A DNA stretch of 64,000 bases from JAXLYE01 sp046351595. Its GTDB lineage: Bacteria > Myxococcota_A > Polyangia > Palsa-1104 > JAEUJZ01. Positions within the stretch are counted from its first letter, which is position 1; each line of letters begins with the position of its first letter. A program made the translations under genes and the position numbers. The stretch spans positions 1,426,001-1,490,000 of the forward strand of contig JAXLYE010000001.1 in NCBI GenBank assembly GCA_046351595.1, written 5' to 3'. Shown in pieces: positions 38,418 through 47,995 of this stretch. The notes beneath the pieces are model-generated. The model did not search any database. It saw nothing but the letters and a program-made list of their open reading frames with translations, and was not told the DNA's origin.

Positions 38418-41069
38418 TCAATCATTGATAATTGTATAGATGCCTTTTTTGATAGCATCTTCGAGCTGTTTATACTTTTTCTCTATGATGTTTCCATCCC
38501 GATCGCGGACTCTGACCTTTTCATTTCTTTTATACTGTATTTCTTGACTTCTCTTAGCAGGTTCCGATTTGCTCGCTTCAGTAGCAACCTGCGTAAATAT
38601 TCTATCAATGGTCTCCTCATTTTGCGCAAATACCTTAATCACAAAGCCGCTTTTATCTTCACGCAGAACGCTATAGGCAGACCTCGCATAAGTTTTACTA
38701 GCTTGCTTATTGCCAACGCTCTTCATGAGCGACATCGCGATGTAATCGATAACGGAAAACTCTCTAACGAGTAAATGGTCGATCACCTTCACCCGTTCCC
38801 TGATAAGACCTACTTGCTCAAGTAGCTTGGCGGCCTCATCATACCTCAGCTTACGCGCAAGATAATAGAGCCAATTTGTAAGTATCATAACTTCAAGTGA
38901 ATCAAAAGTTTTCAACTCCTCAGTAGTTGCAGCAAATAACAAATCGAGATGCTCCTTATATTTATGCTCATCGGCAGACGTAAGCGTTTCTGCGTTAAGA
39001 ATTAGAAAAAACTTATAAACATCTCTGGTTTTCCTGTTACCGAGCTGAGTCTTCCCAGCACCGGACTGAATCAAATTCATCAGATTACCGACCAACTCTT
39101 TAGTCAGCTCTGCACTTTCAGGGCCTATGGATAGGACTGCAAGCTCATAAAGTGCATGCACACGATCTAGACCGAACTCAACCAATACCTGATCAATAAT
39201 CTTTTCAAAAAGCGACCACTCTTTCTTCTCGTACAGTTTCAAAAGCAGAGCAAGGAAGTCTTCTTTTGTAAGTATTGGTAGTTCATCAGGTTGCAGCTTT
39301 CTAGAGCTGAGATCCTGGTTTAGAACTTCGTTTGCACAGGAGATCGCCATCGTCTCCTTCTTGTCATCGTCTCTCTCTAGCTTAAAAGCATAATATTGGA
39401 TGGCCGTTTTTTCAATTTGACCACACTCTTCAATTGCCCGACGCAGGTAGTAATCAGCTCGATCAAGACGCTCTAAGCGGCTGCATAATAACGCCATTGA
39501 AAGGAACACTCTTGTCTTAAAACGAATAATTCGCTCGTTTTCAAAGACCTCTGAGTCTCGCCGCAAACGATCAATAATGCGCTTGCAGATGATTTCGAGT
39601 TCCTCGACGTTTAATAGGGAGGTGTCCTTTTGTGTGGTAATCTTACCGAGCAACCATAAACTGGTTATTGCTACTGGCACAGCCGTCTTGCTGATCTTGA
39701 GCGCGTTCCATAGTTCGGCTTGAGCTTCGTCATGCGCTCCAAGATGAAAATGGCACCAGCCGATACCATGCTTTTGAGCAGCCCAAATTTCTGGGACGCT
39801 ATCCTCATCCGTGCCATATGTACGCTGAAAGTAATCTAGAGCCTCTTCATATTTCCCGATGTAGAGAAAGCAATGCGCTATCGAGTTCGCTGTTAGTATT
39901 CGATCTGTGTCTGAGGTTGCATTATTTCGCAAATGATCTTCAAACAAAGGAATGGCTTCACTGAATTGTTTTGCCTTAAACTTTTCGACTGCCAGTCGAT
40001 GTGTTCCAAGCTTCTTCTTTTCGATATCAGTGATCCATTGTTCCGATAGGCTCAGGTCAATAATCTTATTCTTAATCCTTGGACCGTCGCTATCTGTCGC
40101 CTTAGTGATACCTGCAAGGTATAGACGTGTCCTTACTGCATCGCTTATCTCATTACCTTTTCCATAACGCATCTCCATGACTGCGTTACGAATCGTTCTG
40201 TCATTCTCAACTAATGTTCGAATGTGATCAATCGGAGGAAGGTCAAAATTTTCCAGGTACAATTTATGAACGATTTCATCCACTACTTCCGTCGTAATCT
40301 CCTTCCCGCCTAATAGGCTATCCTCAACGGCAGAACATATATCCCACGTCATTCGTGGGTTTCCATTAGCCCAAGAGAAAATTCGGTCGATAGCAGAGAT
40401 TGAAATCTTTAGTGATGCTTTGGCTACAAAATTTCTATATTCGTCATAACTGAAATCTTCCAGATAGATTTTAAGTCCAATGTTGAACGGCGAAATCTTC
40501 GGATTCTTTATAATTTCCGTTGGCTCAGCAACGCCAGACAACACATAGGTTAATCTATGAAATTCAGAAAAATTGACACGCGATGAAAAGAAAGTACTTC
40601 GAATTTGTGCGAAAAGTTGATCTGAGTAATCTTGGCTGGTAAGCGCATCGATTTCGTCAAGAATAATCACAAGCTTCCCGGAAATCGCTCTCAGCAGGCA
40701 ACGCAAATCCATTTCATGCTCTTTATGAGCAGGATGATCATAGGCAGCGCGGCGAGAACGAATTTCCTGTCCAACTTTGCCATCAAGCTCTCCATGGCTT
40801 TCTAGGGCAATATCAATGATATTGCGGAAGCAATCTTTCAAAGTGGGCAATCTATTTGTTAGATCAACATACACAAAAATATTATTTTCATCTTCCATTT
40901 CTCGTTTTGCATGCAAGATCAAGTTGGTCTTACCCATTTGTCGAGCTACCAGTACGTAGCCAGGTCGACCCATATCATTTAAAACGCTACGGAGCTGCCT
41001 ATCTGCTTCACGGGGAATGTAAAGCTCTGGCGGTATGATAGTGGTTTGCCGCAGAACCTTCTGGCTCAT
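38418..41069 (-). CDS. AAA-like/STAND-type NTPase with C-terminal TPR-like repeats
   Basis: 883 residues. The N-terminal P-loop ATPase is of the AAA-like (PF14516/STAND-related) kind: YIPREADRQL leader, Walker A ARQMGKTNL (residues 42-50), Walker B LVIILDEID (133-141), then winged-helix-like sequence (about 210-340). From about 360 to the end are helical TPR-like repeats (for example SIAHCFLYIGKYEEALDYFQRTYG). No signal or membrane segment. It begins 1 base after the stop of the phosphoesterase-NTPase gene (TAA-C-ATG), so the two are one operon. AT-rich composition sets them apart from all neighbours. TPR/STAND architecture is typical of sensors that oligomerise on a ligand; the trigger here is unknown. 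Confidence 0.8.
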   Translation of the reverse strand: MSQKVLRQTTIIPPELYIPREADRQLRSVLNDMGRPGYVLVARQMGKTNLILHAKREMEDENNIFVYVDLTNRLPTLKDCFRNIIDIALESHGELDGKVGQEIRSRRAAYDHPAHKEHEMDLRCLLRAISGKLVIILDEIDALTSQDYSDQLFAQIRSTFFSSRVNFSEFHRLTYVLSGVAEPTEIIKNPKISPFNIGLKIYLEDFSYDEYRNFVAKASLKISISAIDRIFSWANGNPRMTWDICSAVEDSLLGGKEITTEVVDEIVHKLYLENFDLPPIDHIRTLVENDRTIRNAVMEMRYGKGNEISDAVRTRLYLAGITKATDSDGPRIKNKIIDLSLSEQWITDIEKKKLGTHRLAVEKFKAKQFSEAIPLFEDHLRNNATSDTDRILTANSIAHCFLYIGKYEEALDYFQRTYGTDEDSVPEIWAAQKHGIGWCHFHLGAHDEAQAELWNALKISKTAVPVAITSLWLLGKITTQKDTSLLNVEELEIICKRIIDRLRRDSEVFENERIIRFKTRVFLSMALLCSRLERLDRADYYLRRAIEECGQIEKTAIQYYAFKLERDDDKKETMAISCANEVLNQDLSSRKLQPDELPILTKEDFLALLLKLYEKKEWSLFEKIIDQVLVEFGLDRVHALYELAVLSIGPESAELTKELVGNLMNLIQSGAGKTQLGNRKTRDVYKFFLILNAETLTSADEHKYKEHLDLLFAATTEELKTFDSLEVMILTNWLYYLARKLRYDEAAKLLEQVGLIRERVKVIDHLLVREFSVIDYIAMSLMKSVGNKQASKTYARSAYSVLREDKSGFVIKVFAQNEETIDRIFTQVATEASKSEPAKRSQEIQYKRNEKVRVRDRDGNIIEKKYKQLEDAIKKGIYTIIND

Positions 41070-41070
41070 G

Positions 41071-42891
41071 TTATCTACCCCTTAACTCTGCACTTACGTC
41101 AGCGATAGCCTTATCTACAGTGATGCTGGGCCCTAGAAGCAAAATCTTCCATAAGCAGTTTTTTACAAATCTAGGTGATCCGTTAGAATAGCTAACCAAC
41201 TTTGCTTTCTCATCTGGTGTAATAGAAATAGCCAAGTTGCTCGTAGCCAAATCCAACAGGTGGCGAAGTTCATCCTCCGACCAGGAGGGACACTCCGTGA
41301 TGTACATATACTCGTATATTTGTCCCTGATGCTTTGCAATTGCGCTCACAGGTGAAGGGATGGATGAAATGAGAAATTTCAGCCTCCGATCTTGTGAATG
41401 CGCGACCTGTAGTACCAAAGCAATGATAGACTTTGCTAAATCAGTCGCCTGTCTAGTGTTTTCGACAGGTATTTCATCTAAGTATAGGACCAAATTTCGG
41501 TCAGGCACGACTTCTATTGAAGAAGCTATTAAACGAATCAAGTGATTCGTATTCATGCCCTTAGTTTTTTTCAGCGTTATTTCATATTTATTGCAAATAT
41601 CCAAGTAAATCTGCTCCAACATACTAGACACTTTTCCATCCACAATGTTGCCTAGACTAATATAGCACGTTTGATATCTGGCTTTTTCGATGCATCTCAG
41701 AAGACAACTAGTCTTTCCGTGCCCAGCCCCTCCATAAAGCCAAATCCCCTTCAGGTCGGCTATTCGAGATAAACGCTGATCAATATCACGCAGAATGTAA
41801 TACGGTTCTGCATTGGGTGTGTACCTATCGAACAGAATGGATGAAGCTAGCTCTTTCTCTTCTGATTTTGCATTCTCTAGAGCGTGAGTTTTGCGAGTAG
41901 TTGCTAATGATTCAGAAATTGTGTCGAATCCCGTAGCTGCAGTGTTTCGTTCAGCTGCCCACTCTAATTTATTGACGAGATATTCTCGCCTATAGACCCG
42001 GCACGGCCTGGCGGACTGATTGTCGATCTTTATTATTTGGTAACTAAGAGGGAGTTCCCAGTGGCTGCGCCCATAGCTAGATATACCGGTACTCCCGCTC
42101 GCCGCAATCGTTAGCACTCTCCCGCTGATAGAACTGTCGCGCTCCCATGATACATGTTGGTGGCCATGCAGCAGCAGCCTGAATCCCATGTCTAACATCC
42201 ATTCGCGTACCAGGCTGGCGTCGAAAATTTCGCTATAGTCAGCCCGCTTCCTGCCTTCCACCCCTGCGGGCTTTTCCAGGTGATGATGCATGACAGCGAC
42301 ACGAAACAGACCCAAGTGCTTTGTTGCGCGTAAAGCACGCTCAACGTAGTCACGTTGAGCTTGGCCTATGCTGCCATGCTCTTGCCCCTCATCAAGAGCC
42401 TCGCACGAATTAAATCCCACTATCTCTAAGTCTAATTCTTCAATTTTGTATTGTCTTGCCATTTGGTGCGGAGGGCAATTTCCATCATACTGGCCATGGC
42501 GAGGACCAACGACTTCATTCCATATTTGTTCAAATAGAGAATACTTATCTTTTTTATCTATGTTTCTAATAACGTCATGATTGCCAGGGACGAGAATTAG
42601 CCGTTCCTGCGGCAGTTCTAGCCTTTCCAAAAGGGAATTAAGAAATTGTTGTGCAAGTTGGACGCCTGAGCTGCTTGCCTTGTCTAGTAAATCTCCGCTG
42701 ACAACAATAAGGTCTGGTTTGACTTCCAGGCGCTCAAGGTCAAGAGCAAGGCTTCCTAGCAAGCCCCGTCGATCATGTATGGGTATACCTAACTTGAGCT
42801 CTTGGCATTCTTCAGGGCTGTTCCAGTAGTGTCCTCCCTGCCCTGAGAAATGCAGGTCGCTTAGATGTAATATTATTGTGGATGCAGCCAT
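41071..42891 (-). CDS. Calcineurin-like phosphoesterase fused to a P-loop (STAND/AAA-type) NTPase
   Basis: 606 residues. N-terminal metallophosphoesterase with a full metal-site set: D12-x-H14 (SDLHF), GDLLD (66-70), GNHD (103-106), HHH (202-204) and GHQH (243-246). A linker (about 290-350) leads to an NTPase domain: Walker A GGAGHGKTS (387-395) and Walker B NLVLYLDEI (466-474), followed by a helical region with an ERF-like PSPVSAIAK sensor-type segment. Such effector-plus-STAND fusions are known in bacterial conflict systems (Avs-type and related NTPase systems). Here the effector would be a phosphodiesterase or nucleotidase. ATG 42891 is used because the phosphoesterase starts right after; a GTG at 42939 would add 16 residues. 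Anti-phage function is inference. Confidence 0.8.
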   Translation of the reverse strand: MAASTIILHLSDLHFSGQGGHYWNSPEECQELKLGIPIHDRRGLLGSLALDLERLEVKPDLIVVSGDLLDKASSSGVQLAQQFLNSLLERLELPQERLILVPGNHDVIRNIDKKDKYSLFEQIWNEVVGPRHGQYDGNCPPHQMARQYKIEELDLEIVGFNSCEALDEGQEHGSIGQAQRDYVERALRATKHLGLFRVAVMHHHLEKPAGVEGRKRADYSEIFDASLVREWMLDMGFRLLLHGHQHVSWERDSSISGRVLTIAASGSTGISSYGRSHWELPLSYQIIKIDNQSARPCRVYRREYLVNKLEWAAERNTAATGFDTISESLATTRKTHALENAKSEEKELASSILFDRYTPNAEPYYILRDIDQRLSRIADLKGIWLYGGAGHGKTSCLLRCIEKARYQTCYISLGNIVDGKVSSMLEQIYLDICNKYEITLKKTKGMNTNHLIRLIASSIEVVPDRNLVLYLDEIPVENTRQATDLAKSIIALVLQVAHSQDRRLKFLISSIPSPVSAIAKHQGQIYEYMYITECPSWSEDELRHLLDLATSNLAISITPDEKAKLVSYSNGSPRFVKNCLWKILLLGPSITVDKAIADVSAELRGR

Positions 42892-42990
42892 GCCGTCGGA
42901 ATTGCACGAACCTACCAGAAGTCCTCCTGTGTTCGCCACAAGTGGTTACTGGTCGCGCTCATGCGTCTAGCCCCTTCCAGCATGGCCCGT

Positions 42991-43021
42991 CGCTGGAGCT
43001 GCATTCTGGAAAACTCCAGCG
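42991..43021. repeat. 8-bp inverted repeat near attR
   Basis: CGCTGGAG and CTCCAGCG are separated by 15 bases, 20-50 bases inside attR and upstream of the phosphoesterase-NTPase gene. A related CCGCTGGA occurs just inside attL (31622-31629). It could be an integrase arm site or a weak hairpin in the operon leader. Confidence 0.4.
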
Positions 43022-43040
43022 GCCTTCCCCGACGGTGGAG

Positions 43041-43053
43041 CGAGCACGGAGGG
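43041..43053 (+). other. attR candidate
   Basis: CGAGCACGGAGGG, identical to attL. It overlaps the start of the right palindrome arm (43047-43070), so the core spans the edge of the hairpin sequence. Confidence 0.65.
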
Positions 43054-43070
43054 GGCGCGCTCCCCTCCGC
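43047..43070. terminator. Right palindrome arm, terminator-like, downstream of recA
   Basis: Exact reverse complement of 31472-31495. It forms a GC-rich hairpin by itself and lies 26 bases beyond the recA stop codon. It is likely the recA-side terminator half of the interrupted repeat. Confidence 0.6.
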
Positions 43071-43095
43071 GATCCGTAAAAAGGAGCCGTGACCG

Positions 43096-44256
<1,161 letters not shown>

Positions 44257-44293
44257 GGTCTGTCTCTCTTCTCTCTGTTTTGTGTCTGTGTAG

Positions 44294-44307
44294 GACCCGA
44301 TAGGGTC
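44294..44307. promoter_or_regulatory. Palindrome in the recA upstream region
   Basis: GACCC-GATA-GGGTC lies 38 bases upstream of the recA ATG, in the 69-base gap after thpR. It could be an operator for SOS or other control, or a weak terminator for thpR. It does not match the LexA boxes I know. Confidence 0.35.
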
Positions 44308-44325
44308 GTGTTGGCTGGATGAAGG

Positions 44326-45036
44326 TCAGCCGCCCGCCGCGTCGACGAGCGGCAGGCGCGCCAGCGGCACGTAGCGGGCGCCGTCGCTGCCGAGCTGGCT
44401 CTCGAACAGCACCAGCTCGTCGACGCGGAAGCGCGGCCCGTAGCGGCGCGGCGCGTACTCCTGCAAGAGCTCGCGCAGGCCCTGCGCCCGGTCGTCGTGC
44501 GCCCGGTCGTCATTCGTTCGGCCGGGGCGAGCTCGGTCGCGCGGCCCGCCGTGCTTGAAGCGCGCCAGCGTCAGGTGCGGGTGGAAGGCGCGCTCGTCGC
44601 GCCGGTAGTCAGCGGCCAAGAGGTCCTCGAGCCAGGCCTCGAGGCGGGCCTGCAGCGCCATGAGCCCAGACGGCTCGGACGGCCCCGCCGCGGCGTCCGC
44701 ACCGGCCTGCGCCCGCAGCACCTGCGCGAACAGCACCGCCGGCCGGTCCGGCGCGCCGAACGTGCCGAGCCCGCCGAGCTGCACCCACGCCGCCGCGAGC
44801 CCGCCCCGCGCCGCGCTCAGCGCGCGCTCGACGTGCGCGACCTGCTCGCCGACCGTGTCCTCGGCCACATCGCCGATGAACTTGAGCGTGACGTGCAGCC
44901 CGTCGGGCCGGCACCACGCCGGGCCCAGGCCGAGCGCCGCCAGCGGCTTCTTCAGCTCGCGCACGAGCGCCGCCACCTCGTCGAGGGCTTGTTGTGGGGG
45001 GCAGACTGCCCAGAACACGCGCAGGGTCTTTGGCAC
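44326..45036 (-). CDS. thpR: RNA 2',3'-cyclic phosphodiesterase (2H family, ThpR/LigT)
   Basis: 236 residues. Two HxTx-type motifs define the 2H phosphoesterase: HVTLKF (about residue 48) and HPHLTLARF (about residue 152). LRVFWAVCPP and the RDERAFHPHLT context fit ThpR. A Asp/Arg-rich insertion (about 165-185, GRTNDDRAHDDRAQ) is not in the usual family. Upstream of recA on the same strand. Confidence 0.88.
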   Translation of the reverse strand: MPKTLRVFWAVCPPQQALDEVAALVRELKKPLAALGLGPAWCRPDGLHVTLKFIGDVAEDTVGEQVAHVERALSAARGGLAAAWVQLGGLGTFGAPDRPAVLFAQVLRAQAGADAAAGPSEPSGLMALQARLEAWLEDLLAADYRRDERAFHPHLTLARFKHGGPRDRARPGRTNDDRAHDDRAQGLRELLQEYAPRRYGPRFRVDELVLFESQLGSDGARYVPLARLPLVDAAGG

Positions 45037-45367
45037 GGGCTACCTCAGGCCGCGTCGGTATAACAAAGCGCACTGACCACGGGCGAGAAGTTCCGATCGG
45101 CCGAGTTCGTCATTTCCGACCTGGCTCCCGTCGCTGACAGGCCTTGCGCCGGTTTTTTTGCGGCGCCCGCGCGGGCCCTGCTGCCGCCGCTTGCGCCGGG
45201 CCGCGCGATTGTCCGAGCGCGCCCGCGGCTGAGCTTGTAAAGTGAGCGACCGCTGCGCCGCCCGCCTCCTGCCCCGGCGCGCAGCCCTCTTGACGCGGTC
45301 CTGGCGACGGCCTCCCGGTGACGCGGCGCCGAGCCGATGACGTTGAGAGGGAGCGAGGGGCGGACGT

Positions 45368-46618
45368 ATGATGGACAAACTCATGGCCAAGCAAGGCTCC
45401 CCGACCAGCCCACCTCGTCAGCAGCGCGCCCGCGTCCTGCCCCACGGCAGCGACGGCGCGGACCACAACGGATCGGGCCACAAGAAGGCGACCGCGGCGC
45501 GGGCGTCCGGCGGGCACGCCGAGCCGACGCCGCAGCCCGAGCTGGTCGACGAGCCCGAGCCCGAGCTGGCCGAGCCCGAGCTGGCCGAGCCCGATGACAG
45601 CGAGCTCGACGTGCTGCTCGCGCCCGACGACCGCGCCGCCCTCGATGCCGATGCGCCCGAGGTGGTCGACGCGCCGCTGCCGGCCGAGGCGCTGGCCCCG
45701 ACCTCGGCCTCGACCGCCCTGGCCGAGCGCGCCCGCCGCGGCGCCGGCTCCCTGGTCAAGAGCGACCCGCTGACGGTCTACATGCACGAGATCCGGCGCT
45801 ACCCGCTGCTCACGCGCGAGGAGGAGCACCGCCTGGCCGTGCAGTACGCCAAGAACCGCGACCCGGTCATCGCGCGCCGCCTCATCACCGCGAACCTGCG
45901 CCTGGTCGTCAAGCTCGCGCACGAGTACAAGCGCGCGTACCGGAACCTGCTCGACCTGGTGCAGGAGGGCAACCTCGGGCTGCTCCAGGCCGTCGAGAAG
46001 TACGACCCCTACCGCGGCGTCAAGCTGTCCTCGTACGCGGCGTGGTGGATCCGCGCGTACATGCTCAAGTTCATCTTGAACAACTGGCGGCTGGTGAAGA
46101 TCGGCACCACGCAGGCGCAGCGCAAGCTCTTCTTCAACCTGAGCAAGGAGAAGGAGAAGCTCGAGCACGCCGGCTTCGTGCCGACCTCGAAGCTCTTGGC
46201 CGAGCGGCTCTCGGTGCCCGAGCAGGAGGTGCAGGACATGCAGCTGCGCCTGGCCGCCAGCGAGACGTCGCTCGACGCCCCCATCGGTCGCGACGACGAG
46301 GGCGGGCGCACGCACATCGAGACGCTCGGCGCCGACGCCGCCACCCGCCCCGACGTCAGCACCGAGAGCGAGGAGTTCCGGCGCCTCTTGCGCTCCAAGC
46401 TCGAGGCGTTCGAAAAGACGCTGAGCGGCCGCGAGCAGACCCTGTTCCACGAGCGCCTGATGGCGGAGCAGCCGCTGACCCTGCAGGAGGTCGGCGAGCG
46501 CTACAACATCAGCCGCGAGCGGGCGCGCCAGATCGAGGCGCGGCTGCTCGGGCGGCTCAAGACCTATCTCAAGAAGGAGCTCGGCGACGCCGTGCAGGTC
46601 GCCATGGGGCTCGACTAG
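45368..46618 (+). CDS. rpoH: Sigma-32-type RNA polymerase sigma factor (RpoH) with long N-terminal extension
   Basis: 416 residues. Residues about 135-410 are a full sigma70-family factor: DPLTVYMHEIRRYPLL, NLRLVVKLAHEY, region 2 (LLDLVQEGNLGLLQAVEKYDPYRG ... WWIRAYM), the RpoH box (QRKLFFNL), and region 4 (LTLQEVGERYNISRERARQIEARLL). The first ~130 residues are an acidic, Pro/Glu/Ala-rich extension with ELAEP repeats, absent from standard RpoH; it could regulate stability. The preceding 300 bases (45060-45360) hold no gene. A downstream Met closer to the conserved part has no better ribosome site. Confidence 0.9.
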   Translation: MMDKLMAKQGSPTSPPRQQRARVLPHGSDGADHNGSGHKKATAARASGGHAEPTPQPELVDEPEPELAEPELAEPDDSELDVLLAPDDRAALDADAPEVVDAPLPAEALAPTSASTALAERARRGAGSLVKSDPLTVYMHEIRRYPLLTREEEHRLAVQYAKNRDPVIARRLITANLRLVVKLAHEYKRAYRNLLDLVQEGNLGLLQAVEKYDPYRGVKLSSYAAWWIRAYMLKFILNNWRLVKIGTTQAQRKLFFNLSKEKEKLEHAGFVPTSKLLAERLSVPEQEVQDMQLRLAASETSLDAPIGRDDEGGRTHIETLGADAATRPDVSTESEEFRRLLRSKLEAFEKTLSGREQTLFHERLMAEQPLTLQEVGERYNISRERARQIEARLLGRLKTYLKKELGDAVQVAMGLD

Positions 46619-46670
46619 AGACGGGCTCTCTCTCCCGATACGGAACCTTCACAGAAATACGGCTCTTCAA

Positions 46671-46697
46671 AGGAAGGAACCTGAGCGGTTCCTCCCT
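46671..46697. terminator. Bidirectional terminator-like hairpin between rpoH and the NUDIX gene
   Basis: AGGAAGGAACC and GGTTCCTCCCT pair (one mismatch) around TGAGC, between convergent genes. A wider pairing of GAGACGGG after the rpoH stop with CCCGTCTC near 46739 could extend it. Confidence 0.65.
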
Positions 46698-46714
46698 CTG
46701 TCTGGATCCCTCTT

Positions 46715-47278
46715 TCAGGAAGACCTCGCAGGCAGCAGACCCCGTCTCCAGAGATCGAGGTGGGTGAACGCCGCCCACACCAGCGCGTGCCGGATCTCCC
46801 CCCGCGCGAACAACAGAGGAACCTCCACCAGCGGCACGGTCCGCACGCCGATGTCCTCGCGCTCGTCCAGCGCCTGCCCCCCGGGCTGCGGCCGGCAGCC
46901 CAGCGCCAGCACCGTGAAGCAGCGGTTCGGCTGGAGCGCGGGGTTCGGCTCGACGTGCCCGAGCACCGTCAGCGCCTCGGCCGCATAGCCGGTTTCCTCC
47001 AGGAGCTCGCGCTCGCCGGCACCCAGCGGCGCCTCGCCGGGATCGATCATGCCGCCCGGGATCTCGAGCGTGACCCGCTCGGTGCCGAAGCGGTACTGGT
47101 CGATGAGCACGACGCGCTCGTCCGGGGTCAGGGCGATGACGTTGACCCAGTCCGCGGTCTCGAGCACCGAGAAGTCGTGCGCCTGCCCGGTCCGCGGCGA
47201 GACGCAGCGGTCGCGGCGCACGCGGAAGATGCCGTAGTCGGCGACGGGCGTGCGCGAGAGGACGGGCCAGGGTCGCAT
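46715..47278 (-). CDS. NUDIX hydrolase, ADP-ribose pyrophosphatase-like
   Basis: 187 residues. The NUDIX box GGMIDPGEAPLGAGERELLEETGYAAEA is nearly canonical (GX5EX7REUXEEXGU), preceded by FGTERVTLEIP, which matches the ADP-ribose pyrophosphatase type (NudF). It hydrolyses a nucleoside diphosphate linked to another moiety. The start MRPWPVLSR is 20 bases after the trxA stop, so it is likely cotranscribed with trxA. Confidence 0.82.
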   Translation of the reverse strand: MRPWPVLSRTPVADYGIFRVRRDRCVSPRTGQAHDFSVLETADWVNVIALTPDERVVLIDQYRFGTERVTLEIPGGMIDPGEAPLGAGERELLEETGYAAEALTVLGHVEPNPALQPNRCFTVLALGCRPQPGGQALDEREDIGVRTVPLVEVPLLFARGEIRHALVWAAFTHLDLWRRGLLPARSS

Positions 47279-47298
47279 GGCGGAGCTTCCGCTGGCGG

Positions 47299-47634
47299 CT
47301 AGGCGCCGACCTCTTTGCGCACGAACTCCTCGATCTTGGCCTTGGGCACGGCGCCGACGATCTGGCCGACGACACGGCCGCCCTTGAACAGCAAGAGCGT
47401 CGGGATCGAGCGCACGTCGTAGGTCGTCGGGACCTTGGGGCTGGAGTCGATGTCGAGCTTGCCGACGTTGAGCTTGCCGCCGAACTTGGCGGCGATGGCA
47501 TCGACGTGCGGGGCGATGGCGCGGCACGGCGCGCACCAGGTCGCCCAGAAGTCGACCAGCGTCGGCAGCTCCGACTTGAGCACCTCTTGCTCGAAGTTAG
47601 CGTCGGTCAGGATCTTGATGTTCTCGGCGGCCAT
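47299..47634 (-). CDS. trxA: Thioredoxin
   Basis: 111-residue cytoplasmic disulfide reductase with the redox motif WCAPC (about residue 34) and cis-Pro SIPTLLLF. Strong AAGGAG at good spacing before ATG 47634. It heads a short operon with the NUDIX gene. The motif has Ala-Pro rather than the common Gly-Pro, a frequent variant. Confidence 0.95.
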   Translation of the reverse strand: MAAENIKILTDANFEQEVLKSELPTLVDFWATWCAPCRAIAPHVDAIAAKFGGKLNVGKLDIDSSPKVPTTYDVRSIPTLLLFKGGRVVGQIVGAVPKAKIEEFVRKEVGA

Positions 47635-47668
47635 CGCTGTCTCCTTCTTGCCTGCTTCAATGGTCGGT

Positions 47669-47688
47669 CAACCGGCTACAACCGGCTG
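47669..47688. repeat. Tandem decamer upstream of trxA
   Basis: CAACCGGCTA followed by CAACCGGCTG, 35 bases upstream of trxA in the 361-base space between trxA and recD2. Possibly a regulatory site. Nothing else is recognised in this intergenic space (47635-47995). Confidence 0.4.
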
Positions 47689-47995
47689 CCAGAGGTACGG
47701 CCCTGCCTGGGACCCAGGAGGTCCGTACCGGCGCCGCGCCGGATTGCTTGGACCCGGCTTTGTTGCGTCCGCGGCCCCCGCTTGTCAAGGTCACGGCGCC
47801 ACGCTCCGTCTGCGGATTCAACGCGGCGGCCCGCCCGGATCTTCCGCGCTCTCGCGCTTTCGCCCGAGTTCGCTTGATCCGCCCGGGCACGGTCGGGCCT
47901 GCAGTCGTCGGGCCGCACGCGCGATGGGCAGCGGGCGGCCGCAGCGCGCTGACAGGCCGCGTGGTACCTTCGCGCATCCGAGGTCCCAAGCCCGC

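Larger units (their letters stand above)
31562..43053. mobile_element. Integrated element (about 11.5 kb) with tyrosine integrase and candidate defence module
   Basis: Bounded by the direct repeat CGAGCACGGAGGG at 31562-31574 and 43041-43053. The integrase gene lies at the left end, as usual for such islands. Removing one repeat plus the inside joins the left 24-bp arm to the right arm and rebuilds an exact inverted repeat of two 24-bp arms around a 72-base loop, between convergent sterol reductase and recA. This supports site-specific insertion in that sequence. Base composition is mixed: 32-38 kb is GC-rich like the host, while 38.4-42.9 kb is AT-rich (for example 23 G/C of 60 at 39001-39060). 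No transfer, replication or phage structural genes were recognised, so it is likely an integrative island rather than a phage. Confidence 0.75.

Noticed and set aside
31562..43053. Prophage interpretation of the element
   Set aside because: No capsid, tail, terminase or lysis genes were recognised, and cargo and integrase fit an integrative island better.
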